DNA of 64,000 nucleotides from CAITWF01 sp038231575 (GTDB lineage Bacteria > Verrucomicrobiota > Verrucomicrobiia > Opitutales > Opitutaceae), in NCBI GenBank assembly GCA_038231575.1, contig JBBRLB010000011.1, positions 1-64,000 on the forward strand. The letters run 5' to 3'. A program made the position numbers and the translations under genes. The notes beneath the pieces are model-generated. The model ran no database searches. It saw only the letters and a program-made list of their open reading frames with translations, and was not told where the DNA came from. Below, one piece after another: positions 26,867-37,244 of the stretch (positions within the stretch are counted from its first letter, which is position 1; each line of letters opens with the position of its first letter).

Positions 26867-29413
26867 ATGACTCCGCGCGAACTGCCCATCTACGAACTCG
26901 AGCCCGCCGTCGTCGCCGCTGTGCGCGGCGCAGGCCGGCTCATCGTGCAGGCGCCGACGGGCTCGGGCAAATCGACGCAGATTCCGCAAATGCTTTGGCG
27001 GCACGGTCTGCTCGGTGAGAAAGGCGAAGTGGTCGTGCTCCAACCGCGCCGGCTCGCCGCGCGCATGCTCGCGAAGCGCGTCGCTGAAGAAGCCGGCACG
27101 AGTCTGGGCGAGGGCGTCGGCTACCAAATCCGCCTCGAGTCGCGCGTGAGCGAGCGCACGCGGATTCGGTTCGTGACCGAGGGAATCTTGCTCCGCCAAA
27201 TGTCCTTCGACGCGGCGCTCCGCGGCATCAGCGCGATCATTTTCGATGAGTTTCACGAGCGGCATCTCTACGGCGACATCTCATTGGCCCGCGCTCTGCA
27301 GATTCAGCAAACGATCCGGCCCGACCTGAAGATCATCGTAATGTCGGCAACCCTCGATGCCGGCCTCCTGAAGAACTATCTGGCGCCGTGCGAAGTGCTC
27401 GTCTCGAAAGGCCGCAGCTTTCCGGTGCGACTCGAGTATTTGGAGAAGCGTGTGGATTTCGAGGCGGAGCCGGTATGGGACGTCGCGGCGCGGGAATGTG
27501 AGCGCGTCGCGGCGGCGACGGGCGGAGATTTTTTGGTGTTCATGCCCGGCTCCTACGAAATCAACCGGACCGTGCAGGCCATCCAGACGGCGCGCGGGCT
27601 GCGCGACTTCGTGACGTTTCCGCTCCACGGCGAACTTCCCCCCGAGCAACAAGACCGCGCTGTCGCGCGCTACGACTCGCGCAAAATCATTGTCTCGACT
27701 AACGTCGCCGAAACCTCGCTCACGATCGACGGTGTGACCGCCGTGATCGATTGCGGCCTTGCTCGCATCGCCCGTTTCGATCCGCACCGCGGGATCAACA
27801 CGCTGCTCGTCGAGAAAATCTCCGCGGCGAGTGCCGACCAGCGTGCGGGTCGTGCCGGTCGAACGGCGCCAGGTGTGTGTGTGCGACTCTGGACCGAGCG
27901 CGAGCACGAACAGCGCGCGCCGCAGGAACTGCCCGAGGTGAAGCGGCTCGATTTGTCCGAGGTCGTGCTGACGCTCAAGGCGAGCGGGATCGACGATGTC
28001 GCGAATTTTCCGTGGCTCGAAAAGCCCGACGCCGTCGGTCTCGTCCGCGCGGAAAACCTTCTCGTCGATCTCGGCGCACTCGGGGGCGAACAGAAATTGA
28101 TCACCGAAGTCGGCCGCAAAATGCTGCGCTTCCCGGTGCATCCGCGCTACGCCCGCATGTTTCTCGCGGCTGCCGATCGCGGCTGCGTGCGGCCGGTGGC
28201 ACTCATGGCGGCGCTCACGCAGGGACGAAACTTCCTGCTGCGCGGGGTGCCGAAGGAGGTCGAGCGCACGCGGGAAGACACGCTCGGTGAAGAGCACGAG
28301 AGCGACTTTTTCTTGCTCATGCGCGCGTGGCGCTATGCCGACAAAGCGAACTACTCCCTCGAGGCGTGCCGCCGGCTTGGCATCCACGCCCAGGGTGCGC
28401 GGCAAGTCGGGCCGTTGTTCGAGCAGTTCTTGGAAATTGCCGCGAAGGAAGGGCTCGATGTGACGGAGAAACGCACCGACGGCGCCGAAGTCCGCAAATG
28501 CGTGCTCGCCGGTTTCTCCGACCAACTGGCGCGCCGCCTCGACGCCGGGACGCTCCGCTGCGAGGTGGTCCACCATCGGCGCGGCGTGCTCGCGCGCGAG
28601 AGTGGCATCCAGCAGGCGAAGCTCCTCGTCGCCGGTGAAATCAGCGAAATCGGCCGCGGCGACGGCGAGGTCAACACGCTCCTCTCCATCGCCACGGCGA
28701 TCGAGGAGTCGTGGCTGAAGGAATTTTTCCCCGACGATTATCGCGAGACCCGTGGCGTGACCTACGACGAACAGCAGAAGCGCGTCGTCACGCGTCGCGA
28801 GCGTCGTTTCCGCGACCTTGTGCTCGACGCGAAGGTCAGCAGCGACGAAGCGCCGCTCGATGCCGCCGCCGCGTTGCTCACGAAAGAGGTGATCGCCGGC
28901 CGCCTGAAACTCGAGGGCTGGGACGAAGCCGTCGAGCAATGGATCACCCGCGTGAACCGGATGGCGGAGTGGTTTCCGGAACTCGAAGTAAACCCGATCG
29001 CCGAGGCCGATCGCGCGACGCTCATCGAGCAGATCTGCTATGGCGAACTCGGTTACCGCGACATCAAGGACAAGCCGGTCATGCCGATCTTGCGCGACTG
29101 GCTGACCGCCGAGCAGCTCGCGGTAATCGATGACTATCTCCCGGAGCGTCTCGTGATGGGTAACGGGCGAAAGTCGCGTCTCACGTATAACAAGGAAGGC
29201 CCGCCTGTGCTGAGTGCGCGCATCCAGGAACTCTACGGCATCGAGGGAAAATTCACGATCGGTCACGGCCGGGTGCTCGTGAAATTCGAAATCCTCGCGC
29301 CCAATCAGCGTCCGATCCAAGTGACGGACGACCTGACGAATTTCTGGCGCGAGCAATATCCGAAAGTAAAAGCGGAGTTGTCCCGCCGCTACCCGCGACA
29401 CGAGTGGCGCTAG
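26867..29413 (+). CDS. hrpB: ATP-dependent RNA helicase HrpB-like (DEAH)
   Basis: The 848-residue DEAH-box helicase shows Walker A TGSGKST (residues 31-37), IIFDEFHERHLYGD (DEFH variant of DEAH), VMSATLDA (motif III), STNVAETSLTIDGV and DQRAGRAGRTAPGVCVRLW (motif VI), then the HA2 region. The C-terminus (RPIQVTDDLTNFWREQYPKVKAELSRRYPRHEWR) is the HrpB-specific tail, and the length also fits HrpB rather than the longer HrpA. The cellular substrate of HrpB is not well known. ATG 26867 is chosen because the 47 upstream codons lack homology and overlap the region next to the structured RNA. It is convergent with the second TonB-dependent receptor gene. Confidence 0.88.
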   Translation: MTPRELPIYELEPAVVAAVRGAGRLIVQAPTGSGKSTQIPQMLWRHGLLGEKGEVVVLQPRRLAARMLAKRVAEEAGTSLGEGVGYQIRLESRVSERTRIRFVTEGILLRQMSFDAALRGISAIIFDEFHERHLYGDISLARALQIQQTIRPDLKIIVMSATLDAGLLKNYLAPCEVLVSKGRSFPVRLEYLEKRVDFEAEPVWDVAARECERVAAATGGDFLVFMPGSYEINRTVQAIQTARGLRDFVTFPLHGELPPEQQDRAVARYDSRKIIVSTNVAETSLTIDGVTAVIDCGLARIARFDPHRGINTLLVEKISAASADQRAGRAGRTAPGVCVRLWTEREHEQRAPQELPEVKRLDLSEVVLTLKASGIDDVANFPWLEKPDAVGLVRAENLLVDLGALGGEQKLITEVGRKMLRFPVHPRYARMFLAAADRGCVRPVALMAALTQGRNFLLRGVPKEVERTREDTLGEEHESDFFLLMRAWRYADKANYSLEACRRLGIHAQGARQVGPLFEQFLEIAAKEGLDVTEKRTDGAEVRKCVLAGFSDQLARRLDAGTLRCEVVHHRRGVLARESGIQQAKLLVAGEISEIGRGDGEVNTLLSIATAIEESWLKEFFPDDYRETRGVTYDEQQKRVVTRRERRFRDLVLDAKVSSDEAPLDAAAALLTKEVIAGRLKLEGWDEAVEQWITRVNRMAEWFPELEVNPIAEADRATLIEQICYGELGYRDIKDKPVMPILRDWLTAEQLAVIDDYLPERLVMGNGRKSRLTYNKEGPPVLSARIQELYGIEGKFTIGHGRVLVKFEILAPNQRPIQVTDDLTNFWREQYPKVKAELSRRYPRHEWR

Positions 29414-29475
29414 TGAAAGTCGTCAGCGACCGAGCCACCGCGATGACGTGGGTGGTCCCGGTCCGCTTCCACGCC

Positions 29476-32235
29476 TCAGAGGCGCGTCGTCACACTGAGA
29501 CTCCACGTGGTGGGTTCCGCGTAACGATAGATGTAGTTGGGGCGTCCGGCCGCGCTGTTGAACGAGGTGGCGCCGGTAATGCGGTAGGGGCTGTCGCCGT
29601 TGACGACGTCGTAGATGTTTTGCAGGCCCAGGCGAAAGTTCGTCTGATATTTCTTCAGGAAGCGCCGGTCGTAGAGAACGTAGGCGCTGATCGGAAACAT
29701 CGCGCCGGCTTTGTAGCTCACACCGTTGAAAATGGCGGCATTATAGTTGGGCCCATACACGCCATTGAGGCCCAGCCGCAGACTTCGCATCCACGGCAGC
29801 TGGTAATCGAGCACGAAACTGCCGGTATAGGGCGCACTGCGGCGGCCCGAGACGGCGTCGGTAAGCGTGTTGGACCCCAGCACCGTGCGGGCGTTGGCCA
29901 GAATCGTGGCGCTCTCCGCCAGCGCGGGGTTTCCGCCGGGCGCGGTGGCGGCGGCCGTGCGGGCTTCCGCGGCTGTGAGATACACCCGGAACTGCGAAAA
30001 GTCGGCCTGCGCCCGAACGCGCGAGGCGGAAAACGAGACGCGCGTCTGCAACCCGTGCCAACGCTGGCCCTGAAGCGTGAGCTCAAGGCCCCGCGCCTGC
30101 TCATTTGAATTCACGGTGCGGCGCTCGTTGTTGAGGCCGTTGATGACGGTCACATACTTCGGGTCGCTCGGCAGGACGTCGTTCGGGTTGATGAGGTCCT
30201 CGAGTTGCGTGAGCGAGAGCGAGTCGGGCGACCACGCATAGGCCGCGTTGACGCGCTTGATGTCGTAGACTCCCAGGGTGTAGGTGAGCGTCCGCTGGAA
30301 GAGATCACCCTTCAGGCCGACTTCCCTGGTCTTGCCGCGAACGGGTCCGATGTCGGGACCGTAAAAAACCTGGCGCGACTGCCAGTTGAACGACTCCGAG
30401 TTTACGCCGTAGACGTTGACGGTCGCGGCGTCGCTGCGCCAGACGGACACGCTCACGCCGGCCATCGCGCTCGTGGCAGAGAGATCGAAATTGGGATCAT
30501 AGGTGTAGACGCTCGGATTTTCCCACGGCATGCCCGGGTGATGAAAATAGCCGCGGGCATCCGTGGCATATGCGGCGTTGGTCGGAATCTTCCGCTTCAG
30601 CCTGTTCCAACTGGTGCCCACAAGGGAGTGGACGCGGCCGCCGAAATACTCGCCGGAGAGCGAGGCGGTTTGGGTTTGGGCGTAGCGGATGTCGACGAAC
30701 GGACCGGTGACGGTCGTGCTCTCGTAAATCACGGGCTTGAAGTCCGGGGTGGATCGGATGTTCGGGAGGAGGAACTGGTCCCAGAATCCGGTCGTGCCAA
30801 ACGCGGGATCGTCGAGGTAGGCGCGCAGGCGGACGCCGTTGTTGGCGATGAGGCCGGCGCCGAGTTCGTTGGCGAGACCGGTGCGGCGAGAGAACTTGGT
30901 GTCGCGCTGCTTGAGGGCCGTGACGACGAGGAGCTGCTTGCTCCAGCGGCCGAAGTCGAACGGATAAACCGCCGCGAGGCGGCCCGCGATCACGATGTTG
31001 CCGAAGACCTTGAAAGCCGCGCCACCAATGGCCTCCTCGATGTAGGGGCGGCCAGTGCTATCGACGCTCAGCACCGGCGGTGTCTGGCTCGTGCCGAACG
31101 AATTGTCGTTTCGATCCTCGTGTTGGAATTGCTGATTGAAGGCGGCCTCGATCGCCAGTTTGCCGATGCGCTGCTCGATCGTGACACTCGCGACGTTGAA
31201 GATGCGGTTGTTGTAATCGACGGTGCCGAGCATGTTCGTGTATTTGTCAAAGCCGGTGAAAGTCTTGAAGGTGCCATTGGGCAGGCGCACGGGCTGCGAC
31301 TGGCCGGCGAGCAACGACACCTGGTTGCCGGAGGGCCCGTTCCGATCGATGGCGGCGGGAAACGTGCTCGTGCGATAGAAGATCTCCTGGTCGGAGGTGT
31401 AATACCACTGGTTGTTCGAGCTGAAGCCGCGGCCCGTGGCGGCGACGTCGTTGACCGCGAGGGCGCTGTCGGCGCGCACGCGGTGCGTCTCGCCGCGCTC
31501 GAGTTCGACGCGAATCGTGGTGGTCTTGAACGGCTCGTAGGTGAAGGCGAGGTCGGCGGCGCGAAACACATCGTTGGTGCCGCGGACGTAGGTCTTGTTG
31601 CGCCGGTTGACGAGATTCAGCCGCACAAAGAAATTGTCGGTCACCTTGCGGTTGACATCGAGTTGGACGCGATAGGCCTGGTAGGATCCGTAGCTGGCGA
31701 AGAGTTCCTCCATGTTGCGCGAGCGGGCGCGCTTGGTGTAAATCGTGGCCTGTCCGCCGGGCTGGGAGTCGCCAAACATGAGGGAATTCGATCCCTTGTT
31801 GAAATCGAAACGCTCGACGTTGTAGGTGTCAGAGGGGACATACCACGTGAAGAAGTTGCGGGAGCTGCCGCTGCCGCTGAGGCCGCGATAGGTGATGCGG
31901 TCGTCGTTGCGCGACTCGAGCCGCGGCGTGACATTGACGCCCGCCACGTATTGCGCGGCGTCCTCCATGCTGAAGGCGCCGAGGTCGCGCATGAATTCAG
32001 CGGTGATGACGTCGACCGTGACGGGGAGCTTCGCGAGTTCCTGGTTGGTGCGACTCCCGATGAGGGTCGTCGTCGCCTGCCAGGATTTGTCGTCCGTCTC
32101 CGCGACGGTGAACGGTGACAGGGCAACGACCTCGTCGGCCGGAGGTGGGGGCGGGGTCGTTTGCCCGGCGCCAGCGGCGCGAGCGACAAGCGTAGCGATC
32201 AGGACGGGCACGGAAAAAACGCGAAATGGTTTCAT
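29476..32235 (-). CDS. TonB-dependent outer-membrane receptor (Opitutaceae type)
   Basis: The 919-residue protein is read from ATG 32235, which starts a signal peptide (FRVFSVPVLIATLVARAAGA). After a Pro-rich linker comes 'VVALSPFTVAETDDKSWQATTT', the same kind of TonB-box-like segment as in the receptor at 1468-4707. The plug follows (LPVTVDVITAEFMRDLGAFSMEDAAQYVAGV; ITYRGLSGSG), then a long barrel with a C-terminus of alternating aromatic strands (NYIYRYAEPTTWSLSVTTRL). The substrate cannot be predicted. It lies 106 bases downstream of dnaE2 on the same strand, but a functional link to the SOS operon is unlikely. Confidence 0.9.
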   Translation of the reverse strand: MKPFRVFSVPVLIATLVARAAGAGQTTPPPPPADEVVALSPFTVAETDDKSWQATTTLIGSRTNQELAKLPVTVDVITAEFMRDLGAFSMEDAAQYVAGVNVTPRLESRNDDRITYRGLSGSGSSRNFFTWYVPSDTYNVERFDFNKGSNSLMFGDSQPGGQATIYTKRARSRNMEELFASYGSYQAYRVQLDVNRKVTDNFFVRLNLVNRRNKTYVRGTNDVFRAADLAFTYEPFKTTTIRVELERGETHRVRADSALAVNDVAATGRGFSSNNQWYYTSDQEIFYRTSTFPAAIDRNGPSGNQVSLLAGQSQPVRLPNGTFKTFTGFDKYTNMLGTVDYNNRIFNVASVTIEQRIGKLAIEAAFNQQFQHEDRNDNSFGTSQTPPVLSVDSTGRPYIEEAIGGAAFKVFGNIVIAGRLAAVYPFDFGRWSKQLLVVTALKQRDTKFSRRTGLANELGAGLIANNGVRLRAYLDDPAFGTTGFWDQFLLPNIRSTPDFKPVIYESTTVTGPFVDIRYAQTQTASLSGEYFGGRVHSLVGTSWNRLKRKIPTNAAYATDARGYFHHPGMPWENPSVYTYDPNFDLSATSAMAGVSVSVWRSDAATVNVYGVNSESFNWQSRQVFYGPDIGPVRGKTREVGLKGDLFQRTLTYTLGVYDIKRVNAAYAWSPDSLSLTQLEDLINPNDVLPSDPKYVTVINGLNNERRTVNSNEQARGLELTLQGQRWHGLQTRVSFSASRVRAQADFSQFRVYLTAAEARTAAATAPGGNPALAESATILANARTVLGSNTLTDAVSGRRSAPYTGSFVLDYQLPWMRSLRLGLNGVYGPNYNAAIFNGVSYKAGAMFPISAYVLYDRRFLKKYQTNFRLGLQNIYDVVNGDSPYRITGATSFNSAAGRPNYIYRYAEPTTWSLSVTTRL

Positions 32236-32341
32236 GGGGCAGGGGTTCGACGCGGACGGGAAGTGAGTGGACATGCTCGCTTCACTCCGAGGCAAGGTGA
32301 AACGCTGCCCGGTCAGCGTGCGGCCGCGTGCCGCGCCCACG

Positions 32342-35300
32342 TTAATGGAAATCGTGCGACGCCTGCGCGGGCAGATCGGATTCCCGCAGCGGTTCGATCG
32401 TCTCGGCGCGCACGTGGGTGACGTTCGACACGTTTTGCAGACGTCCGGTGATTTTCAACGCGGGCTCCTGGGTGATGACGAGGCGCAGGCGTTCGAAGAG
32501 CTGCGGCACCACGACGGCGTTGGCGATGCCGGTTTCGTCCTCGAGGCTGAGGAAGACAAAACCCGCCGCCGTGCCGGGGCGTTGCCGGCAAATAACGGCG
32601 CCCGCGATGGTGACCGTCTGGCCGTTGGCCACGTGCCGCAAGTCTTTCGCCGGACACACCTCGAGCCGATCGCGGATCAAGGCCATCGGGTGCTCGCCGA
32701 CAGTGAGGCCGAGGCCGGAAAAATCCGCCTGCACTTCCTCCCCGCGCGACATCGCGGCGAGCGGGGAGTCTTCGCGATACGCGTCGGCGAACTGCTTGAA
32801 GAGTGCCTCGTCATCCGACCACGCGGCTTCGACCTGCCAGAGCGCCGTGCGGCGGTGATGCGAAAACACATCCAGCGCACCGACGGCGGCGAGCGCGCGC
32901 CGCTCGGTGGCGGTGAAGTCCGAGCGCCGCAAAAAATCGTCGAGCGAGGTGAAGGGCTGTTCGTCGCGGGCGGCGAGCATCGCCCGAGCGGCCGCTTCGC
33001 GCAGGCCCTTCACGAAGCGCAAACCGAGGCGAATGCTTTTTCCCCCTGCGACCGTGCACTCCCAGCGGGAAGCGGCCACGCAGACCGGGTGGGCCTGCAA
33101 CGCGTGGCGCCGGCCATCCTGCAACAGCGTCGCGGGCGAATAGAATCCCATCGGCTGATGATTGAGCAGGCTCGCGTAAAATTCCGCCGGCCGGTGAATC
33201 TTCAGCCACGTGCTCGCATACGCCAGCATCGCGAACCCAATCGCGTGCGATTCGGGAAAGCCGTAGGCGGCGAACGTGCGCGCGGAATCACAGACGCGGT
33301 TGACGACGGCTTCATTGTGACCCTCGCGGCGGAGCGCGAGCATGAGCTGGGCGAGGGCGTGGTGCAGTTTCTCCGGTTGCTTGGTGAAGCCCATCGCGCG
33401 GCGCAATTCCTCGGCTTGCGCCCCGCTGAATTTCGCGAGCGTCATGGAAAGCTCCAGCATCTGCTCCTGAAACAAAATCACGCCCCGCGTGCGCGCGAGG
33501 ATCGGTTTCACGAGCGCTTCGACGGAAGGATCGATGTAGTCGTCTTTTTCCACTCCGTCCCGCCGGCGGATGAGCGGATGGACGAGGTGGCCGGTGATCG
33601 GACCGGGCCGGATGATCGCGACTTGGATGGCGAGGTCGTAGAGGTTGACGGGCTTGAAGCGCGGGAGCGTCGCCATCTGGGCGCGGCTCTCAATTTGGAA
33701 AACACCCACGGTGTCGGCGGCGCGGATTTTCTCGTAGGTTTCAGGATCGTCGGGCGGGATGTCGTTGAAATTGTGCGGGCCGCCGCGGTGGGCGCAGAGT
33801 TCGAACGAATCCTGCAGGACGGCCATCATGCCGAGACCGAGAAAATCGATCTTCACGATGCCGAGATTTTCGCAGTCGTCCTTGTCCCACTGGCAGACGC
33901 TGCGCCCGGGCATGGTGGCGGGCTCGAGCGGCACGACTTTGTCGAGTTGATCGCGCGAGATGACCATGCCGCCGGAGTGCTGACCGAGATGGCGGGGCAG
34001 GCCCTGGAGGTGATGGTGCAACCGCACCATCGCTTCGGCGCGCGGATGCGGCGCGGCGATGCCCGCCATCCGGAGTTGCTCCTGCAGATCGAGCGTCTGG
34101 GGAAAATCGCCATTGGCGTAGAGACTCGAAAAACGATCGAGCGCGTCGTCGCCGAAGCCGAGGACCTTGCCGATTTCACGCGTGGTGCTGCGACCGCGAT
34201 AGGTGATGACGTTGGCGGTCATCGCAGCGCCGCGCATTCCGTAGCGACGGTAGACTTCTTGGATGACACTCTCGCGTCGATCACCACTCGGCAGGTCGAG
34301 ATCGATGTCGGGCCAGGACGGGTTGCCGTCGGCGCCGACGCGGCCGTCGCTGAGAAAACGCTCGAAGAGGAGGCGGTGCTTGAGCGGGTTGACGGCGGTG
34401 ATGCCGAGGACGTAGCAAACCGCACTGTTGGCGGCACTGCCGCGGCCCTGCACGAGAATTTTTTGCTGACGGGCCCAAGCACAGATATCCCAAACGATCA
34501 GAAAATAGCCGGAGAATTTCAGGCGGGCGATGAGTTCGAGTTCCTTGTTGAGTTGCAGCTGGAGATTTTCGGGCAGCGCTCCGAATCGTTCATGCGCGGC
34601 GGCGAAGGTGCGCGCGCGGAGATAGGTGTCCATCGTTTCGCCCGGCGGCGTGAGGAAGCCGGGAAATTGGTAGCCGAGATTTTCGAGCGTGAACGCGAGG
34701 GTGGCGTCGAGGTGGAGGGAGTTCGCGACGGCCTCGGGCAGGTCGGCGAAGCGCTCCGCCATCTCGCGGGCGGATTTCAGGCGGCGCTCGGCGTTGATTT
34801 CGAGGCGGCGGCCGGCGGCGTCGAGCGTCGTATGCCCGCGCAGGCAGGTGAACACATCGGCGACCATGCGATCGGCGGCGGTAGCGTAGGCGACGCCACC
34901 GGTGGCGAGCACAGGCAGGCGATGCGCGGCGGCCAGGTCGCGCAGGAAGGTCATCTCGCGCTCCTCGCCACGGATCCGGTGGCGCTGCAGTTCGACGAAG
35001 AGTCGATCGCGACCGAAGATCGTGAGAAGTTTCGCGAGGGAAAAATTCGCGGCGGCGGCGCCTCCGGTGCGCCAGGCGCGGCGCACGGAGCCGTCTTCGT
35101 CGCCGGTGAGGGCGATGAGTCCGCCGGAATATTTTTCGAGTTCGGTCCACGTGGCGAAGCAGGGGCGCTTGCGATCGGAGGGAGCAGGCAAGTGGCAACG
35201 GCTTCCCGCCGCCAAGTCAGGGGATTCACCGGCGGGAAACCGTGGCCCCTTCAAACCCGGGGCGCGCGGAGTCAGCTTCGCCTCGGTGATGAGCTGGCAG

Positions 35301-35566
35301 AGATTTTGGTAACCGGTGCGCGTGGCGACGAGGAGTGGAACGACATGGCCGTCCTCCATCGTGATTTCGGCGCCGACGCGGGCGCGGAGATTTTGCTCGC
35401 GGGCGGCGCCATAGAAACGCGGCGCACCGTAAAGCCCATCGCGGTCGAGCACCGCGACCGCGGGCAGTTCCAGTCGCGCGGCCTCGCGCGCGAGATCCTC
35501 GGGCGACGAGGCGCCGCGCAGGAAACTGAAGGCGCTGCGCGCGTGGAGTTCGACGTAGCCGCTCAT
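32342..35566 (-). CDS. dnaE2: Error-prone DNA polymerase III alpha subunit DnaE2 (ImuC)
   Basis: This 1074-residue C-family polymerase starts SGYVELHARSAFSFLRGASSPEDL, the PHP-domain opening of DnaE2. The palm region includes the DGNPSWPDIDLDLPSGDRRESV segment, which carries the catalytic aspartates. A C-terminal OB domain is present (QTVTIAGAVICRQRPGTAAGFVFLSLEDETG). DnaE2 performs translesion synthesis together with ImuA and ImuB. ATG 35566 gives the family N-terminus and leaves 4 bases after the imuB stop; an ATG at 35578 overlapping imuB is also possible. The gene is the last of the lexA-imuA-imuB-dnaE2 order and is presumably SOS-controlled from the lexA operator. Confidence 0.93.
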   Translation of the reverse strand: MSGYVELHARSAFSFLRGASSPEDLAREAARLELPAVAVLDRDGLYGAPRFYGAAREQNLRARVGAEITMEDGHVVPLLVATRTGYQNLCQLITEAKLTPRAPGLKGPRFPAGESPDLAAGSRCHLPAPSDRKRPCFATWTELEKYSGGLIALTGDEDGSVRRAWRTGGAAAANFSLAKLLTIFGRDRLFVELQRHRIRGEEREMTFLRDLAAAHRLPVLATGGVAYATAADRMVADVFTCLRGHTTLDAAGRRLEINAERRLKSAREMAERFADLPEAVANSLHLDATLAFTLENLGYQFPGFLTPPGETMDTYLRARTFAAAHERFGALPENLQLQLNKELELIARLKFSGYFLIVWDICAWARQQKILVQGRGSAANSAVCYVLGITAVNPLKHRLLFERFLSDGRVGADGNPSWPDIDLDLPSGDRRESVIQEVYRRYGMRGAAMTANVITYRGRSTTREIGKVLGFGDDALDRFSSLYANGDFPQTLDLQEQLRMAGIAAPHPRAEAMVRLHHHLQGLPRHLGQHSGGMVISRDQLDKVVPLEPATMPGRSVCQWDKDDCENLGIVKIDFLGLGMMAVLQDSFELCAHRGGPHNFNDIPPDDPETYEKIRAADTVGVFQIESRAQMATLPRFKPVNLYDLAIQVAIIRPGPITGHLVHPLIRRRDGVEKDDYIDPSVEALVKPILARTRGVILFQEQMLELSMTLAKFSGAQAEELRRAMGFTKQPEKLHHALAQLMLALRREGHNEAVVNRVCDSARTFAAYGFPESHAIGFAMLAYASTWLKIHRPAEFYASLLNHQPMGFYSPATLLQDGRRHALQAHPVCVAASRWECTVAGGKSIRLGLRFVKGLREAAARAMLAARDEQPFTSLDDFLRRSDFTATERRALAAVGALDVFSHHRRTALWQVEAAWSDDEALFKQFADAYREDSPLAAMSRGEEVQADFSGLGLTVGEHPMALIRDRLEVCPAKDLRHVANGQTVTIAGAVICRQRPGTAAGFVFLSLEDETGIANAVVVPQLFERLRLVITQEPALKITGRLQNVSNVTHVRAETIEPLRESDLPAQASHDFH

Positions 35567-35570
35567 GGTG

Positions 35571-37196
35571 CTAGTCATATTCGCCCTCGATGAACCAGGC
35601 GCCGTCGACGCGCAGGAGCCGGTAGAGTCCGCCGCCGGCCAGCGCGATGTCCCACTCAAGTCGCGACCACGCGCGATCGTTTTGCCACCACTCGCCGCTG
35701 CTGGGCCAAACGAGGCTGCGAAAGGCAATTTCACCCCGGAGGCGCTCGGTCCAGAGGAACGTCGGGCGACCTTCCATGAACTCGAGTCGGGCCGGGAGCG
35801 GCGGGCGAAAACGGCGCAGCGGCGTGCTGAGGACGGGATGCAGGGGCGGCGACGCGAGCGGAGGAATCACGGCGGCGGGCGGGGTGAGTCTCACGGCATC
35901 GGGCCGATGCGTGTCTTCAAGTTGCGGCGTGCCCAGACGATCGGCGCCGACGAGGGCGGAGACGCGCGCGAGGGTCTCGGCGAAGCCGTGCGGATCGCGC
36001 AGGCCGGTTTCGAACAGTCCTTGCTGGCGGACGAGCGGGCGCGTGGGCGTGAGGCGAAGATCGACGGCGATGATCGAGGCGGCGGTTTGCAGCGATGCGA
36101 GATGCGTGTGCAGCGCGCGAAAAAGGATTTCCGGATCGGCGGTGGGCTCGGGCAGGCGGAAATCCCGGGCGTGCCGGGTTTCGTCCTCGAGGCGGAGCGT
36201 GAGCTCGATCTCGGCGGCGACGTGTTGCGAGGTGATCAACTCGAGCGAGAGGCGATCGAGGAAGCGGCGGAGGAGGAAGAGGAGGGGATCGAGGGTTTCG
36301 ATCGGGTCTTCGAATTCCATCGTGGCGGAAAAGGTTTGCGGCGGGATGACGGGGCGCAGCGGGCGCGGGTCGCCCCCGGCAGCGCGTTGCCAGACGGCGA
36401 GGCCCTCGGCGCCGAAGCGGCGCACGATGTCGTCGCGGGGCAAGGCCGTGAGATCGCCGAGCGTGCGCAGACCCCAGTTGGCAAAAACCCCGGCGAGTTC
36501 AAGCGACGGATCGGCAAAGGCGAGGGGAAGTGGGGCGAGGAAGTTTTTTTCGTCGGGACTCGCGATGAAGCGGAGGGAAGATTCTTCGCCGGCCATCGTG
36601 CTCGTAATTTGAATCGTTCGCTCGGTGGGAGCGGAAGCGGGTGATTTTCCGGCAGGAGCACGAGAAAGATTAAGAGCACCAGAAGGATTGAACGGAGTCG
36701 CCCTCGCGGCGTAGAGCGCGAGGAGCGGCGTGCGCGCCAGGCCGGCGGTGGCGGGGAGCGCGAGCCGCGCCAGTTCGGCGATGGCCGCGTGAGCCGCGGG
36801 GGTGAATTTTTCGCGAACGGAACCGCGGAGATCGATCGTGGAGATGCCGGGGGCGGTGGCCTCGATCGCGGGCGAGAGGGTGAAGGCGACGGCGAGGAGG
36901 GCGGCGCGGGCTTCGATTTCGGCGGCGAGGTTGGGCGCGCGAATGAGGAGCGTGGGGCAGCGCGCGACGGCTTGTGGGGCCGTCATGCCACGTTCGACGC
37001 CAGCGGCACGCGCGGTGGGGGTGGTCGCGAGGACGAGGGATTTCTTCCCCGTATTGGCGAAGAGCGCCGCCTTTCGACCCTGCTCTCTTCGGCTCGGCTC
37101 AGGGCCGGCAGGGCCGGCAGAATTATCGCGACTCGCGCGCTCCGTGCGCAGCACGGCGTAAAGAGCGAAGTCGGCGATGTGAAGAACGGCGAACAC
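35571..37196 (-). CDS. imuB: Y-family polymerase-like mutasome protein ImuB
   Basis: The 541-residue protein is related to DinB/UmuC but has the features of ImuB. The first metal motif reads VLHIADFALYAVLR and the second PGISTIDLRGS, without the full DxD and SxDE sets, so it should be catalytically inactive and act as a scaffold linking ImuA, DnaE2 and the beta clamp. Helix-hairpin-helix and little-finger regions follow (LRTLGDLTALPRDDIVRRFGAEGLAVWQRAAGGDPRPL). Near the N-terminus (about residues 25-40) there is an insert SAGPAGPEPSRREQGR, encoded by a small palindromic repeat, that breaks the usual ImuB alignment. The gene is 48 bases downstream of imuA. Confidence 0.9.
   Translation of the reverse strand: MFAVLHIADFALYAVLRTERASRDNSAGPAGPEPSRREQGRKAALFANTGKKSLVLATTPTARAAGVERGMTAPQAVARCPTLLIRAPNLAAEIEARAALLAVAFTLSPAIEATAPGISTIDLRGSVREKFTPAAHAAIAELARLALPATAGLARTPLLALYAARATPFNPSGALNLSRAPAGKSPASAPTERTIQITSTMAGEESSLRFIASPDEKNFLAPLPLAFADPSLELAGVFANWGLRTLGDLTALPRDDIVRRFGAEGLAVWQRAAGGDPRPLRPVIPPQTFSATMEFEDPIETLDPLLFLLRRFLDRLSLELITSQHVAAEIELTLRLEDETRHARDFRLPEPTADPEILFRALHTHLASLQTAASIIAVDLRLTPTRPLVRQQGLFETGLRDPHGFAETLARVSALVGADRLGTPQLEDTHRPDAVRLTPPAAVIPPLASPPLHPVLSTPLRRFRPPLPARLEFMEGRPTFLWTERLRGEIAFRSLVWPSSGEWWQNDRAWSRLEWDIALAGGGLYRLLRVDGAWFIEGEYD
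37087..37105. repeat. Dispersed palindromic repeat inside imuB
   Basis: CTTCGGCTCGGCTCAGGGC on the + strand resembles, apart from one extra base and two changes, the complement of the repeat found in the outer-membrane factor gene at 22469-22486. In imuB it is translated in frame near the N-terminus. Confidence 0.5.
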
Positions 37197-37244
37197 AGGA
37201 GAGGGACGAGTGGCCCGGGACGTGAGACGAGTCCGGACGGGCGC

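Noticed and set aside
30205..32118. 637-codon ORF on the + strand
   Set aside because: Antisense to the second TonB-dependent receptor; no motifs or leader.
32267..35593. 1108-codon ORF on the + strand
   Set aside because: Antisense to dnaE2; no domain-like features.
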